A program made the translations under genes and the position numbers. The notes beneath the pieces were generated by a model. It was not told where the DNA came from and did not search any database. It worked only from the letters and a program-made list of their open reading frames with translations. Of a DNA stretch of 64,000 nt, positions 24,009 through 31,482 are shown piece after piece; position 1 is the first letter of the stretch, and every line of letters begins with the position of its first letter. Origin of the DNA: Actinoplanes couchii (lineage in GTDB: Bacteria > Actinomycetota > Actinomycetes > Mycobacteriales > Micromonosporaceae); NCBI RefSeq assembly GCF_016862075.1, contig NZ_BOMG01000074.1:18726-82725 (forward strand). Reading direction: 5' to 3'.

Positions 24009-24836
24009 GTGGCCGTCGATAAAGACGAGCGTCAGCGTCACCTGCCCGCCGGGCGCAAGGCACAGTTGGCCGCGTTCGTCGCCGACGCCGGCCAGGTCAC
24101 CGTGGCTGAGCTGGCCGAACGCTTCAAGGTCTCGATCGACACGGTGCGCCGCGACCTCGATCAGCTGGCCGCGGACGGCGCTCTCGTGCGCACCTACGGC
24201 GGGGCCGTCAGCCTCTCCACCGCCTCCCGCACCGACCGCGCCGTCGATCAGCGGCTCGCGTTCATGGAGCAGGAAAAGGACAAGATCGGAACACTGGCCG
24301 CCGACCTGGTCCAGGACGCCTCGACCATCATGATCAACGGGGGTACGACGACGCTGGCCGCCGCCCGCCGGCTCGGGCAGCACCGCGACCTCACCATCGC
24401 CACCAACAACCTGCTGGTTCCGGGCGCGCTGCCGGTCACCGCCGTCCGGGACATCTACGTCTTCGGCGGCGCCGTCCGGCAACTCACCCTGGCCACCGTC
24501 GGGCCGGTCAGCTTCCGCACCGCCGGGGGCGCCGACCTCGACATCACCTGCGACCTGGCGCTGATCGGGGTCGGCGCGGTCGCGGCCGACGCCGGCTTCA
24601 CCACCAGCAACATCGCCGAGGCCGCGATGATGCAGGAGATGATCTCGCGGGCCGCCCGGGTCGCGATACTGGCCGACTCCTCGAAGTTCGACCGCCGGCT
24701 GTTCGCCCAGGTCAGCGAGCTGAGCGCGGCCGACTACCTGATCACCGACGCGGCACCGCCGCCGTCACTGCAGGAGGCCCTGGACGCGGCAGGCGTCGAG
24801 GTGATCACCCCGGCGCCGGTGCCCCGCCCGCGCTGA
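24009..24836 (+). CDS. DeoR-family transcriptional regulator
   Basis: A 275-residue regulator with an N-terminal DeoR helix-turn-helix (AELAERFKVSIDTVRRDLDQ, about residues 35-55) and a C-terminal DeoR sensor domain (IMINGGTTTLAAARRL, then FGGAVR and LALIGVGAVA), related to ribose-phosphate isomerases and used to bind sugar phosphates. Start GTG has AAGGAGGG 5 nt upstream; the frame is open upstream but lies in the operator region. It is divergent from the sugar operon and most likely represses it, being released by a pathway phosphate intermediate. Confidence 0.92.
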   Translation: MAVDKDERQRHLPAGRKAQLAAFVADAGQVTVAELAERFKVSIDTVRRDLDQLAADGALVRTYGGAVSLSTASRTDRAVDQRLAFMEQEKDKIGTLAADLVQDASTIMINGGTTTLAAARRLGQHRDLTIATNNLLVPGALPVTAVRDIYVFGGAVRQLTLATVGPVSFRTAGGADLDITCDLALIGVGAVAADAGFTTSNIAEAAMMQEMISRAARVAILADSSKFDRRLFAQVSELSAADYLITDAAPPPSLQEALDAAGVEVITPAPVPRPR

Positions 24837-24870
24837 CCCTCAGCCCGGGCGGCGCTCTGCCGATCGGGTC

Positions 24871-25653
24871 ATGGTGACGTCGTCGCGGAGACGCCGGGTC
24901 CGGGCATGGGCGTGGGCAACCGCGATCGTGATCGCTCTCGCCGTCGGCACCGCGGCGGCGATGCGGTTCTTCCGGCAGCCGCCACCCGCTGAGGTCGTGG
25001 TTGTCGACCCCGAACCCGTCGCCGTCGAGAAACCCGCGAGGCAGCCGGTCGGCCTTCTCGCTCTGGCGCTGGCCCTGACGGCGATCGCGGCCGCCATCGC
25101 CCTGGTCTTCACCCGGACTCCACCGGTCCCGGTGACCGCCCGCCCCGCACCCGCGCCCTCCCCGTCCGTCCGCCCGTTCCCGTCGCCGTCGTACCCCGCC
25201 GACCCGCCGTGCCGGATGACCGGCGAGCCACTGTCGTGGGAAGAGCAACCGTCCCTGCCACCCGAAGGCGTCATCCCACCGGGCGAACTCGGCTTCCCGG
25301 CCTGCTGGAGCGGCACCCCGGGCGAGACCGCGCTCCTCTCCAACGGCGGCCCGGGCCAGCTGGTCGAGGTGACCGCCACCCGGCTGCCGAAGAACGCGTT
25401 CCGCCTCCGCTTCACCTATCAGGGCATCGAGCCTTTCGGCCTGAACGTACGCCCGGTGGTCTGGGGTTCGTTCCGCCCCGGCGGCTGGCAACCGGCGACG
25501 GCGGCCCGTTTCCCCTGGCTGTGGCTGAGACCGGGCCGCGACGCAACCCGAACCGTCACCTTCGGCACCACGACCCGCGCCGCCCCGGTCCGGCTCCGGG
25601 TGAGCCTCGACCCGCAGGGCAACCTGGGCACCGCCGAGTGGGATCTACTGTGA
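24871..25653 (+). CDS. hypothetical two-helix membrane protein
   Basis: A 260-residue protein with two hydrophobic helices (about 12-31 and 60-82), a Pro/Ala/Ser-rich linker (about 85-115) and a C-terminal extracytoplasmic domain with two cysteines (in PPCRMTG and FPACWSG) and no recognised motif. I do not know the family. The next gene starts 4 bp after its stop, so the two are probably co-transcribed. Confidence 0.7.
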   Translation: MVTSSRRRRVRAWAWATAIVIALAVGTAAAMRFFRQPPPAEVVVVDPEPVAVEKPARQPVGLLALALALTAIAAAIALVFTRTPPVPVTARPAPAPSPSVRPFPSPSYPADPPCRMTGEPLSWEEQPSLPPEGVIPPGELGFPACWSGTPGETALLSNGGPGQLVEVTATRLPKNAFRLRFTYQGIEPFGLNVRPVVWGSFRPGGWQPATAARFPWLWLRPGRDATRTVTFGTTTRAAPVRLRVSLDPQGNLGTAEWDLL

Positions 25654-25657
25654 ACCG

Positions 25658-26302
25658 ATGCCCGGACTACCGACGACGGCGGCACTGGCCGCACACAGCG
25701 ACCGCGACCTGCTGCATCTGGTGCAAGCCGCCACCCCCGACGGCACAGGTGTGGGCGGCGGCACCGCGACAGCCGACGTCGACGGCGTGCCGGTCTTCCT
25801 CAAACGCATCCCGATCACCGACCGCGAGCTGGCCGCACCCCGCCACACCACAAACCTTTTCGATCTGCCGGTACGCCATCAGTACGGCATGTACCGCCTC
25901 CCCGTCCCCGCTTTCAACGCCTGGCGCGAACTGGCCGCGAACCAGATCGTGACCGAAGGCATCCTCGCCGGGGAGCCCGCACTGTTCCCGCTGCTGTACC
26001 ACTGGCGGGTGCTCCCCGGCCGCCCACCGGTAGCCCCCGAACACCGGGACATCGACGCGGTGGTCGACCAGTTCGGCGGCGACCGCGCGATCCGGGCCAG
26101 GTTGGAGGCGCTGGCCGGCGCCACCGCGAGCCTGGTGCTGTTCCTGCAACACCTGCCCGCCGATGCCTCAGCCCTGCTGGCCGACCCGTCCGCCAACGCC
26201 GCGATCATCGCCCGGCACTCCCCCGCCGCCGAGCGGATGAACAGGTTCCACCACCGCCTGTACGACGGTGATCTGGACGCGACGTACTCACCTCTCGAGT
26301 AG
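25658..26302 (+). CDS. atypical protein-kinase-like protein lacking the catalytic core
   Basis: A 214-residue protein whose first 160 residues match the N-terminal half of an actinobacterial kinase-like family: GTGVGGGTATADVDGVPVFL with Lys49, NLFDLPVRHQYGMYRLPVPA, FNAWRELAANQIVTEGILAG, LYHWRVLPGRPP and TASLVLFLQHLP. As I recall it, the full-length family (about 350-400 residues) then has an HxD...N loop and DFG-like motif. Here those are absent and the chain jumps to what looks like the family's extreme C-terminus (IIARHSPAAERMNRFHHRLY). The frame is open, so this is either a working truncated form or an in-frame deletion remnant. Its 3' end overlaps the convergent TetR gene by 15 bp. Confidence 0.7.
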   Translation: MPGLPTTAALAAHSDRDLLHLVQAATPDGTGVGGGTATADVDGVPVFLKRIPITDRELAAPRHTTNLFDLPVRHQYGMYRLPVPAFNAWRELAANQIVTEGILAGEPALFPLLYHWRVLPGRPPVAPEHRDIDAVVDQFGGDRAIRARLEALAGATASLVLFLQHLPADASALLADPSANAAIIARHSPAAERMNRFHHRLYDGDLDATYSPLE

Positions 26303-27034
26303 CCGCTCCAGCCCGTCGACGACCCGGTCCAGGCCGAACCGGAACGACCGCCCCGGATCGTCCACCGCGTCGTACTCCGCCCCGGCGACCTGCCCGACCC
26401 GGCCGGAGATCGGGTAGGCGCCCGGCGGCATCACCCGTTCCAGCACCGGCGCGTTGATCGCCCACCAGTCGGCGTCCGAGATCCCGGACCGCTGGGCCGT
26501 GCGGCGGGTGTCCACCGAGGTCCGGGCGGCGCCCGCGGTGAAGCTGGTCAGCAGCGTGATCACCTGATCCATCTCCAGGTCGGTGAACCCGGCGCCCTCG
26601 ATCGCGGACAGCTGCCATTCGTACAGATCGGAGCTGTTCGGCCCGATCCAGGGCCGGCTGTCCTCCACCTGCAGCAGCCACGGATGCCGATGGAACCGGT
26701 CCCACATCTCCAGCGCCACCCCGGTGAGCCGCCCGCGGAGCGCACCCTCGTGCGGCGGAAGCTCCCGCTCACCGGCCACCTCGTCAGCCATCAGACCGAT
26801 CAGTTCCGAACGGCCCGGCACGTACGTGTAGATCGACATCAGCTTGAGCCCGAGCCGGTCGGCGACCTTGCGCATCGAGAACGCCGGCAGCCCCTCGTCG
26901 TCGGCCACCACGATCGCCGCCCGGATCACCTCGTCCACGCTGAACCGCTGTTTGGGCCCGCGGGAGCCCTGTGGCGTGCCGAGGGTGCGCCGCCAGAGCA
27001 GCCCCAGCGTGCGGTCGATGTCGTCGTTCGGCAT
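26288..27034 (-). CDS. TetR-family regulator with TetR_C-type ligand domain
   Basis: A 248-residue regulator. The helix-turn-helix lies at about residues 33-75 (FSVDEVIRAAIVVADDEGLP, then FSMRKVADRLGLKLMSIYTY). The C-terminal part resembles the tetracycline-repressor-type domain (MWDRFHRHPWLLQVE...GPNSSDLYEWQLSAIEGAG). Ligand unknown. The gene seems to be autoregulated: a palindrome and a pair of direct repeats lie immediately before its ATG, and it is divergent from a DUF5701 gene. Confidence 0.88.
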   Translation of the reverse strand: MPNDDIDRTLGLLWRRTLGTPQGSRGPKQRFSVDEVIRAAIVVADDEGLPAFSMRKVADRLGLKLMSIYTYVPGRSELIGLMADEVAGERELPPHEGALRGRLTGVALEMWDRFHRHPWLLQVEDSRPWIGPNSSDLYEWQLSAIEGAGFTDLEMDQVITLLTSFTAGAARTSVDTRRTAQRSGISDADWWAINAPVLERVMPPGAYPISGRVGQVAGAEYDAVDDPGRSFRFGLDRVVDGLERLLER

Positions 27035-27074
27035 TTCAAGACAATACCCCGTTGGGTGTACGGTGTTTCAAGAC
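27034..27074. promoter_or_regulatory. TetR operator/promoter with direct repeats
   Basis: TTTCAAGAC occurs at 27034-27042 and again at 27066-27074, 32 bp apart (about three helical turns), flanking an imperfect palindrome TACCC-CGTT-GGGTGTA (27045-27060). On the minus strand TTGAAA (27071-27066) and TATTGT (27046-27041) could be -35 and -10 elements with a long 19-bp spacer; the start point would then fall on or next to the TetR ATG, giving a leaderless mRNA. Confidence 0.5.
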
Positions 27075-27116
27075 GCCTTTTCCGTACGCCACACGGAGTT
27101 ACAGTGGGAGCCGCAG

Positions 27117-27734
27117 ATGACTCTGATCCAACAGCTGAATCGCCTGCTGGAGATCGGTTTGGCCGACGTCACCGGCCGCACCCCGGCAGAGCTGACCGCC
27201 TGCACGGCCGACCTGCCCGACACCCCCGGCGGCGTGCTGGTGGTGCACCCGGCACTGGCCACCGCACACCAGCTGGCGCCACTGCTGTCCCGCAGCGGCA
27301 AGCCCGGTTTTGTGGTCGAGGACATGACCGACCTGGATCAGTTCCAGCCGATCACCGGGGTGGACGTACCGCAGAATCCGCTCTATCTGATCACCGAACC
27401 GGACCGCGGCGACGACATGCGCAACTGGAGCCCCGACGAGGCCCTGCCGGCGATCCGCGACCGGGGCCGCACCCCGCTGACCATCCACGAGGGCATCAGC
27501 TGGCTGCTGCAGAACCCGACGATCCTGGAACCCAACCACTGCTTCATGACCATCGCGTCCCGCAAACCGTCCGACGCCCGCACCCCCGCCCTGTGGATCA
27601 GCGGCGGCACCGGCCGGGACGGCAAGGAGAACCGAGGAGCCCCCAAGGTCGGCTGGTGCTGGGCCGGCAACCGCCACACCTGGCTCGGCTTCGCCTCCAC
27701 CACCCAGCGCATCGATCATCGCCCTCAGGGGTGA
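27117..27734 (+). CDS. DUF5701 family protein
   Basis: A 205-residue protein matching the actinobacterial DUF5701 family: VDVPQNPLYLITEPDRGDDM, WSPDEALPAIRDRGRTPLTI followed by HEGI, LEPNHCFMTIASRK, PALWISGGTG and KVGWCWAGNRHTWLGFASTT. No function is established for the family. Start ATG has GGGAG upstream. It is divergent from the TetR gene and shares its operator region, so it is likely repressed by it. Confidence 0.82.
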   Translation: MTLIQQLNRLLEIGLADVTGRTPAELTACTADLPDTPGGVLVVHPALATAHQLAPLLSRSGKPGFVVEDMTDLDQFQPITGVDVPQNPLYLITEPDRGDDMRNWSPDEALPAIRDRGRTPLTIHEGISWLLQNPTILEPNHCFMTIASRKPSDARTPALWISGGTGRDGKENRGAPKVGWCWAGNRHTWLGFASTTQRIDHRPQG

Positions 27735-27738
27735 CCGG

Positions 27739-28308
27739 TCAGGCGCCGGCGAGGGCTATCTCCTCGCAGCGGGTCACCGTGCGCTGGATGGACGGGGTGT
27801 CCAAGCCGAGCAGGGCGGTCAGCCACAGGCCGTTCTGGGTCACGTCGACGTCGGCGGCCCGGCGGTTCGCCTCGGTGATCGGGATGCCGGGGCGGGCCGC
27901 CCGGATCAGGGCGGACAGTTCGGCGCGGTAGTGGGACTGGGCCCGGGTGTTGATCTCCGCGTAGTCGGGGTGGGCGGACGCCAGGGCCCAGAGCTGCAAC
28001 CGCAGCGACAGGTAGGCCGGGGTCAGGAATTCCGGGGCGGCGATCCGGCGCAGCGCCGCGACCAGGCGTTCCTCGGGCGGCAGTTCGGGGTCGGCGGTGA
28101 CCAGGGCCAGGTCCTGGGCCTCGATGCGTTCCAGGGCGGCCCGGATCAGCCCCACCTTGTCGCCGTAGTAGTAGTTGACCAGGCCCTGGGCGACGTCGGC
28201 CCGGGTGGCCACGGCCCGGATGCTGACCCCGGAGATGCCGTTCTCGGCGAGCAGCGCCAGGACGGCGTCCAGGATCCGACTTCCACGACCGTCATCCACC
28301 CGGCACAT
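27739..28308 (-). CDS. TetR-family (BetI-like) regulator
   Basis: A 189-residue regulator with a helix-turn-helix at about residues 5-50 (RILDAVLALLAENGISGVSI, AVATRADVAQGLVNYYYGDK) and a BetI/YcdC-like C-terminal domain. BetI-type proteins respond to choline or related amines. Start is taken at MCRVDDGRG; a longer frame to 28338 would run through the operator. It is divergent from a Rieske oxygenase gene, with a near-perfect 20-bp palindrome between them. Confidence 0.85.
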   Translation of the reverse strand: MCRVDDGRGSRILDAVLALLAENGISGVSIRAVATRADVAQGLVNYYYGDKVGLIRAALERIEAQDLALVTADPELPPEERLVAALRRIAAPEFLTPAYLSLRLQLWALASAHPDYAEINTRAQSHYRAELSALIRAARPGIPITEANRRAADVDVTQNGLWLTALLGLDTPSIQRTVTRCEEIALAGA

Positions 28309-28314
28309 CCTAGT

Positions 28315-28334
28315 GTTTGAACGATCGTACAAAC
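28315..28334. promoter_or_regulatory. TetR-type palindromic operator
   Basis: GTTTGAACGATCGTACAAAC is a palindrome with only one mismatched pair (positions 6 and 15). It lies 7 bp from the TetR start and 7 bp from the Rieske oxygenase start, so one bound dimer could control both promoters. Confidence 0.7.
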
Positions 28335-28340
28335 TCATCT

Positions 28341-29498
28341 ATGTTGATCGGTATGGATGTCGAAGCGATCGCGGCAGGTTACGACCCCGACCCGGCACGA
28401 TCGATGTCCCTACGGTCCGAGGCCTATGTCGATCCGCGGTGGCTCGCGCTGGAACAGAAGGCGATCTTCAGCCGCACCTGGCAGTGGGTCTGTCACGTGG
28501 AGAAACTCCGGCAGCCGGGCAGCTACCTCGCGACGACCGTCGGCGGGATGCCGATCGCCGTGGTCCGGGACAGGGTGGGTGTGCTGCGCGCGTTCTGGAA
28601 CGTGTGCAAGCACCGCGCCCACGAGCTGCTCAGCGGCGAGGGCACCACGGGCACCATCGTGTGCCCGTACCACGCCTGGGTCTATGACCTGGATGGGAAG
28701 TTGCGCAACGCCCGGCTGGCGAAGTTCGACAAGAGCGGCATCTGCCTGGACCGGATCCAGGTCGAGGAGTTCGGTGGGTTCGTCTACGTCAACCTGGATC
28801 CGGGCGCGAAGCCGCTGATCGAGCAGGCTCCCGACCTGGCCGCCGAGATCGAGCGCTGGGCGCCGGACGTCGCCGGGCTGACGCACGCGAAACGGCTCAC
28901 CTACGACATCCGGTCCAACTGGAAGAACGTCGTCGACAACTTCCTGGAGTGCTACCACTGCCACATCGCGCACCGGGAGTTCGTCGCGCTCGTCGACATG
29001 AGCACCTACCAGGTGCGCACGCACGGGATCTGGTCCAGTCATTTCGCCGAGGCGGGCAAGGCCGACAATCCGGCGTACGACGTGACCGGCGCGTCCGTGA
29101 CCGAGCACGCCGTGTGGTGGCTGTGGCCGAACACCTGCCTGCTGCGCTACCCCGGCCGCGGCAACTTCATGGTGCTGCAGATCCTGCCGGACGGCCCCGA
29201 CCGCACCCGGGAGACCTGGGACTTCTGGTTCGAGACACCCGAGCTGGAGCCCGCCGAGGTGGAGGCGGTCAAATACATCGACGAGGTGCTACAGCAGCAG
29301 GACATCACCATCGTCGAGAGTGTCCAGCGCGGCATGTCGACCCCGGCGTTCGACCAGGGCCGGATCGTCCACGACCCGGACGAGTCCGGTCTCTCCGAGC
29401 ACGGGGTGCACCATTTCCACGGCCTGGTTCTGGAGGCGTACCAGCGCGCGGTGGCTCTCGGTGCCGGGCGTGGCGGTGTGCACGACCAGGGCCTGTGA
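28341..29498 (+). CDS. Rieske non-heme iron oxygenase, alpha subunit
   Basis: A 385-residue Rieske oxygenase. The [2Fe-2S] ligands are Cys89-x-His91 and Cys108-x2-His111 in VCKHRAHELL...VCPYHAWVYD. The catalytic domain shows NWKNVVDNFLECYHCHIAHR, giving the two-histidine part of the iron site and the bridging Asp. It resembles the choline/glycine-betaine/carnitine monooxygenase branch, consistent with its BetI-like neighbour; an aromatic or amine demethylation role is inferred. The reductase partner is not next to it. Starts at ATG 28341 or 28353 are both possible; neither has a strong ribosome-binding site. Confidence 0.85.
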   Translation: MLIGMDVEAIAAGYDPDPARSMSLRSEAYVDPRWLALEQKAIFSRTWQWVCHVEKLRQPGSYLATTVGGMPIAVVRDRVGVLRAFWNVCKHRAHELLSGEGTTGTIVCPYHAWVYDLDGKLRNARLAKFDKSGICLDRIQVEEFGGFVYVNLDPGAKPLIEQAPDLAAEIERWAPDVAGLTHAKRLTYDIRSNWKNVVDNFLECYHCHIAHREFVALVDMSTYQVRTHGIWSSHFAEAGKADNPAYDVTGASVTEHAVWWLWPNTCLLRYPGRGNFMVLQILPDGPDRTRETWDFWFETPELEPAEVEAVKYIDEVLQQQDITIVESVQRGMSTPAFDQGRIVHDPDESGLSEHGVHHFHGLVLEAYQRAVALGAGRGGVHDQGL

Positions 29499-29827
29499 CT
29501 GATCCCCGACGTTGTTCACCACCGTCGCGGCCGCGTCGCCGAGACCGTCGAGGATGCGCCGCATGCCGGGTTGACGTGGCCGGCGTGCGACCGGCCGGGC
29601 GGGGTGCCCGACAGCTTCGCGACGTCCTCCCGGCGCAGTCCGCGGTGCGCCGGCGCGGGCCCCGCGGCAGCCCGGCCGATGGCCTCCGAACAGCACCGGG
29701 AGAAGGTCGGCGGGTACCTCCGGCGGGCGGTCGAGGCTGGCCTGACACCGGTCCTCGGCAGTCCGGTAACGGGCGGGAGTTCGGGCGGCCCGGCCTCGAG
29801 GAGTTCCTCGAGACCAAGGCCGTCCAA
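29499..29827 (-). pseudogene. decayed XRE-family (MmyB-like) regulator
   Basis: On the minus strand one frame begins LDGLGLEELLEAGPPELPPV and later has HRGLRREDVAKLSG, the recognisable turn of XRE/MmyB regulators (normally ...GLRREEVAxLAG). About 20 codons later the similarity continues in another frame as RPRQPGMRRILDGLGDAAAT, matching the start of the MmyB ligand domain (RPGLQRLLDALTDTPA). The rest of that domain is missing, replaced by the Rieske gene end. So the gene is frameshifted and truncated. This fills the 338-bp space between two real genes. Confidence 0.6.
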
Positions 29828-29836
29828 CTCTGATCG

Positions 29837-30565
29837 TTACCGGTCAGCCAGCCAGTCCTCGAAGGTCTGGGTGCCGCGCGGGCCGTCCCCGGTCGGCAGG
29901 AGGCCGCCACCGCTCATGCCGCCGGGGAAGTACACCGGCAGGACCGGCCGTCGCGGCGCGCGCCCGGCGGCCATCAGACGGCGGGCCATGTCCGGCAGCG
30001 ATTCCACCCGGGGGCCGGCGAGTTCCAGGATCGCGGTGTGCGGCTCCCCGGCGGCCAGCGTGGCCAGCAACGCGGCCACCTCGCGTACCGCAACCGGTTG
30101 GATCTTGCCGGACGGGACCGCCGCGACCGGGCCGGGAACCCGGTCCAGCGTCTGACCGGCGAATTCGTGGAACTGGGTGGCGCGCAGGATCGTCCACGGC
30201 ACCGCACCGGCCCGGACGATCTCCTCCTGCCGCAGCTTGCCGGTGTAGTAGCCGAGCTTCACCCGGTCCACCCCGACGATCGACAGGCTGACCAGGTGCC
30301 GGACCCCGGCACGCTGCGCGGCGTCGGCCAGGTGCCGGCCGGCCTGATCGAAATACGACACCGCGACCGCTTTGCTCATGGTCGTGACGTTGCTCGCGTC
30401 GACCACCGCGCCGGCGCCGGCCAGCGCCGCGTCCAGCCCGGTGCCGGTGGTCAGGTCGACGCCGGTGGCCCGGGACAGCGGCACCGGCGTGTGCCCGTCC
30501 GCTTCCAGGGCCTGCACCACCAGCCGCCCGGTCAGTCCCGTGCCACCGGCAACCGCGATCCTCAT
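29837..30565 (-). CDS. NAD(P)H-binding NmrA-like reductase/epimerase
   Basis: A 242-residue Rossmann-fold protein with the dinucleotide motif GGTGLTG (residues 7-13), VDASNVTTMSKAVAVSYFDQ, GVRHLVSLSIVGVD, and YYTGKLRQEEIV, typical of atypical short-chain dehydrogenases related to NmrA and quinone oxidoreductases. Substrate unknown. The ATG giving MRIAVAGG is preferred over the GTG four codons upstream because it has a better-placed GTGGGA. That ribosome-binding site lies inside a perfect 12-bp inverted repeat. Confidence 0.85.
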   Translation of the reverse strand: MRIAVAGGTGLTGRLVVQALEADGHTPVPLSRATGVDLTTGTGLDAALAGAGAVVDASNVTTMSKAVAVSYFDQAGRHLADAAQRAGVRHLVSLSIVGVDRVKLGYYTGKLRQEEIVRAGAVPWTILRATQFHEFAGQTLDRVPGPVAAVPSGKIQPVAVREVAALLATLAAGEPHTAILELAGPRVESLPDMARRLMAAGRAPRRPVLPVYFPGGMSGGGLLPTGDGPRGTQTFEDWLADR

Positions 30566-30572
30566 GGTCGTT

Positions 30573-30603
30573 CCCACTCTCGTAGACGCTGTACGAGAGT
30601 GGG
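30573..30603. promoter_or_regulatory. perfect 12-bp inverted repeat upstream of the NmrA-like gene
   Basis: CCCACTCTCGTA (30573-30584) and TACGAGAGTGGG (30592-30603) are exact reverse complements with a 7-bp spacer. The repeat ends 8 bp before the ATG of the reductase gene and contains its ribosome-binding site. It is a strong candidate repressor operator (TetR/MarR style); as RNA it would form a stable hairpin that hides the ribosome-binding site. Confidence 0.65.
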
Positions 30604-30634
30604 ACGACGCAGCACCGCCGTTTGTGACGGCGAA

Positions 30635-31429
30635 TTACGGCTTCCGCGCCACCACGCCGAACAACGACGCCTCGACCGGGGTCGGCTGCTCCTCGTCGGC
30701 GGGGTCGGGGCGCCACTCGCTGATCGCGGTGATGCCCGGTTCGACCAGTTCCAGGTCAACGACGAATTTTTCGACCTGGGTACGCGTACGCGGGTACACG
30801 TCCGACCGCCCGGACCGCAACGACTCGTCCCAGTTCGCCTTCAGCTCCGGGGTGAGCAGGTCGGTGGTGGCCAGTGTCATCACCAGGTGGCTGCCGGACG
30901 GCAGGGCGTCGAGCAGCGTCCGGACGATGCCGACCGACTCCTGCTGCGACGGCAGGAAGTGCACCACCGCGACCAGGATCAGCGCGACCGGCTTCGTCAG
31001 GTCGAGGATCTCCAGGGCGGCCAGGATCTTCTCCGGCGCGCGCAGGTCCTCCTCGATGTACCGGGTCTCGCCCTCCGGGGAGCTGGTCAGCAGCGCCCGG
31101 GCGTGCACCATCACCATCGGGTCGTTGTCGACGTAGACGATCCGGCTGTCCGGCGCGATCCGCTGTGCCACCTCGTGGGTGTTGTCCGCGGTCGGCAGGC
31201 CGGTGCCGACGTCCAGGAACTGCCGGATGCCCGCCTCACCGGCGAGGTGCGCGACGGCGCGGCGCAGGAAGGCCCGGTTGGCCCGGGCGGCGATCCGGGC
31301 CGCCGGGTACGACTTGGCGAGCAGGTCACCCGACTCGCGGTCGGCGGCGAAGTTGTCCTTGCCACCGAGCCAGTAGTTGTAGCGGCGGGCCGGGTGGGCG
31401 ACGCCGGTGTCGAGCCTGTCGAAGGTCAC
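30635..31429 (-). CDS. SAM-dependent methyltransferase (PF04672/DUF574 type)
   Basis: A 264-residue protein with the features of the actinobacterial S-adenosylmethionine methyltransferase family PF04672: PARRYNYWLGGKDNFAADRE, FLRRAVAHLAGEAGIRQFLD followed by VGTGLPT, VYVDNDPMVMVHARALL and FGVVARKP at the end. Members are numerous in actinomycetes with unknown substrates. Start GTG has AAGGA 8 nt upstream. Length matches the family (about 265). Confidence 0.85.
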   Translation of the reverse strand: MTFDRLDTGVAHPARRYNYWLGGKDNFAADRESGDLLAKSYPAARIAARANRAFLRRAVAHLAGEAGIRQFLDVGTGLPTADNTHEVAQRIAPDSRIVYVDNDPMVMVHARALLTSSPEGETRYIEEDLRAPEKILAALEILDLTKPVALILVAVVHFLPSQQESVGIVRTLLDALPSGSHLVMTLATTDLLTPELKANWDESLRSGRSDVYPRTRTQVEKFVVDLELVEPGITAISEWRPDPADEEQPTPVEASLFGVVARKP

Positions 31430-31449
31430 GGCGCAGATCCTAAGGGGAT

Positions 31450-31475
31450 GGGCGGGGGCTCTCACACCCCCGCCC
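31450..31475 (-). terminator. hairpin terminator of the lysyl oxidase gene
   Basis: GGGCGGGGG (31450-31458) and CCCCCGCCC (31467-31475) form a perfect 9-bp stem with an 8-nt loop, 8 bp downstream of the lysyl oxidase stop codon. Confidence 0.7.
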
Positions 31476-31482
31476 GCCTCAA

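Noticed and set aside
11249..24836. GH31 plus aldolase, kinase and isomerase as a sulfoquinovose pathway
   Set aside because: The GH31 protein is secreted with two carbohydrate-binding modules, I see no sulfoquinovosidase-type signature, it is 4 kb from the operon and not co-transcribed; no sulfolactaldehyde enzyme is present.
28949..29833. Plus-strand frame crossing the end of the Rieske gene and ending GRPGLEEFLETKAVQL
   Set aside because: Its first two thirds are a shadow of the Rieske gene, and the minus-strand XRE-like similarity explains the last part better.
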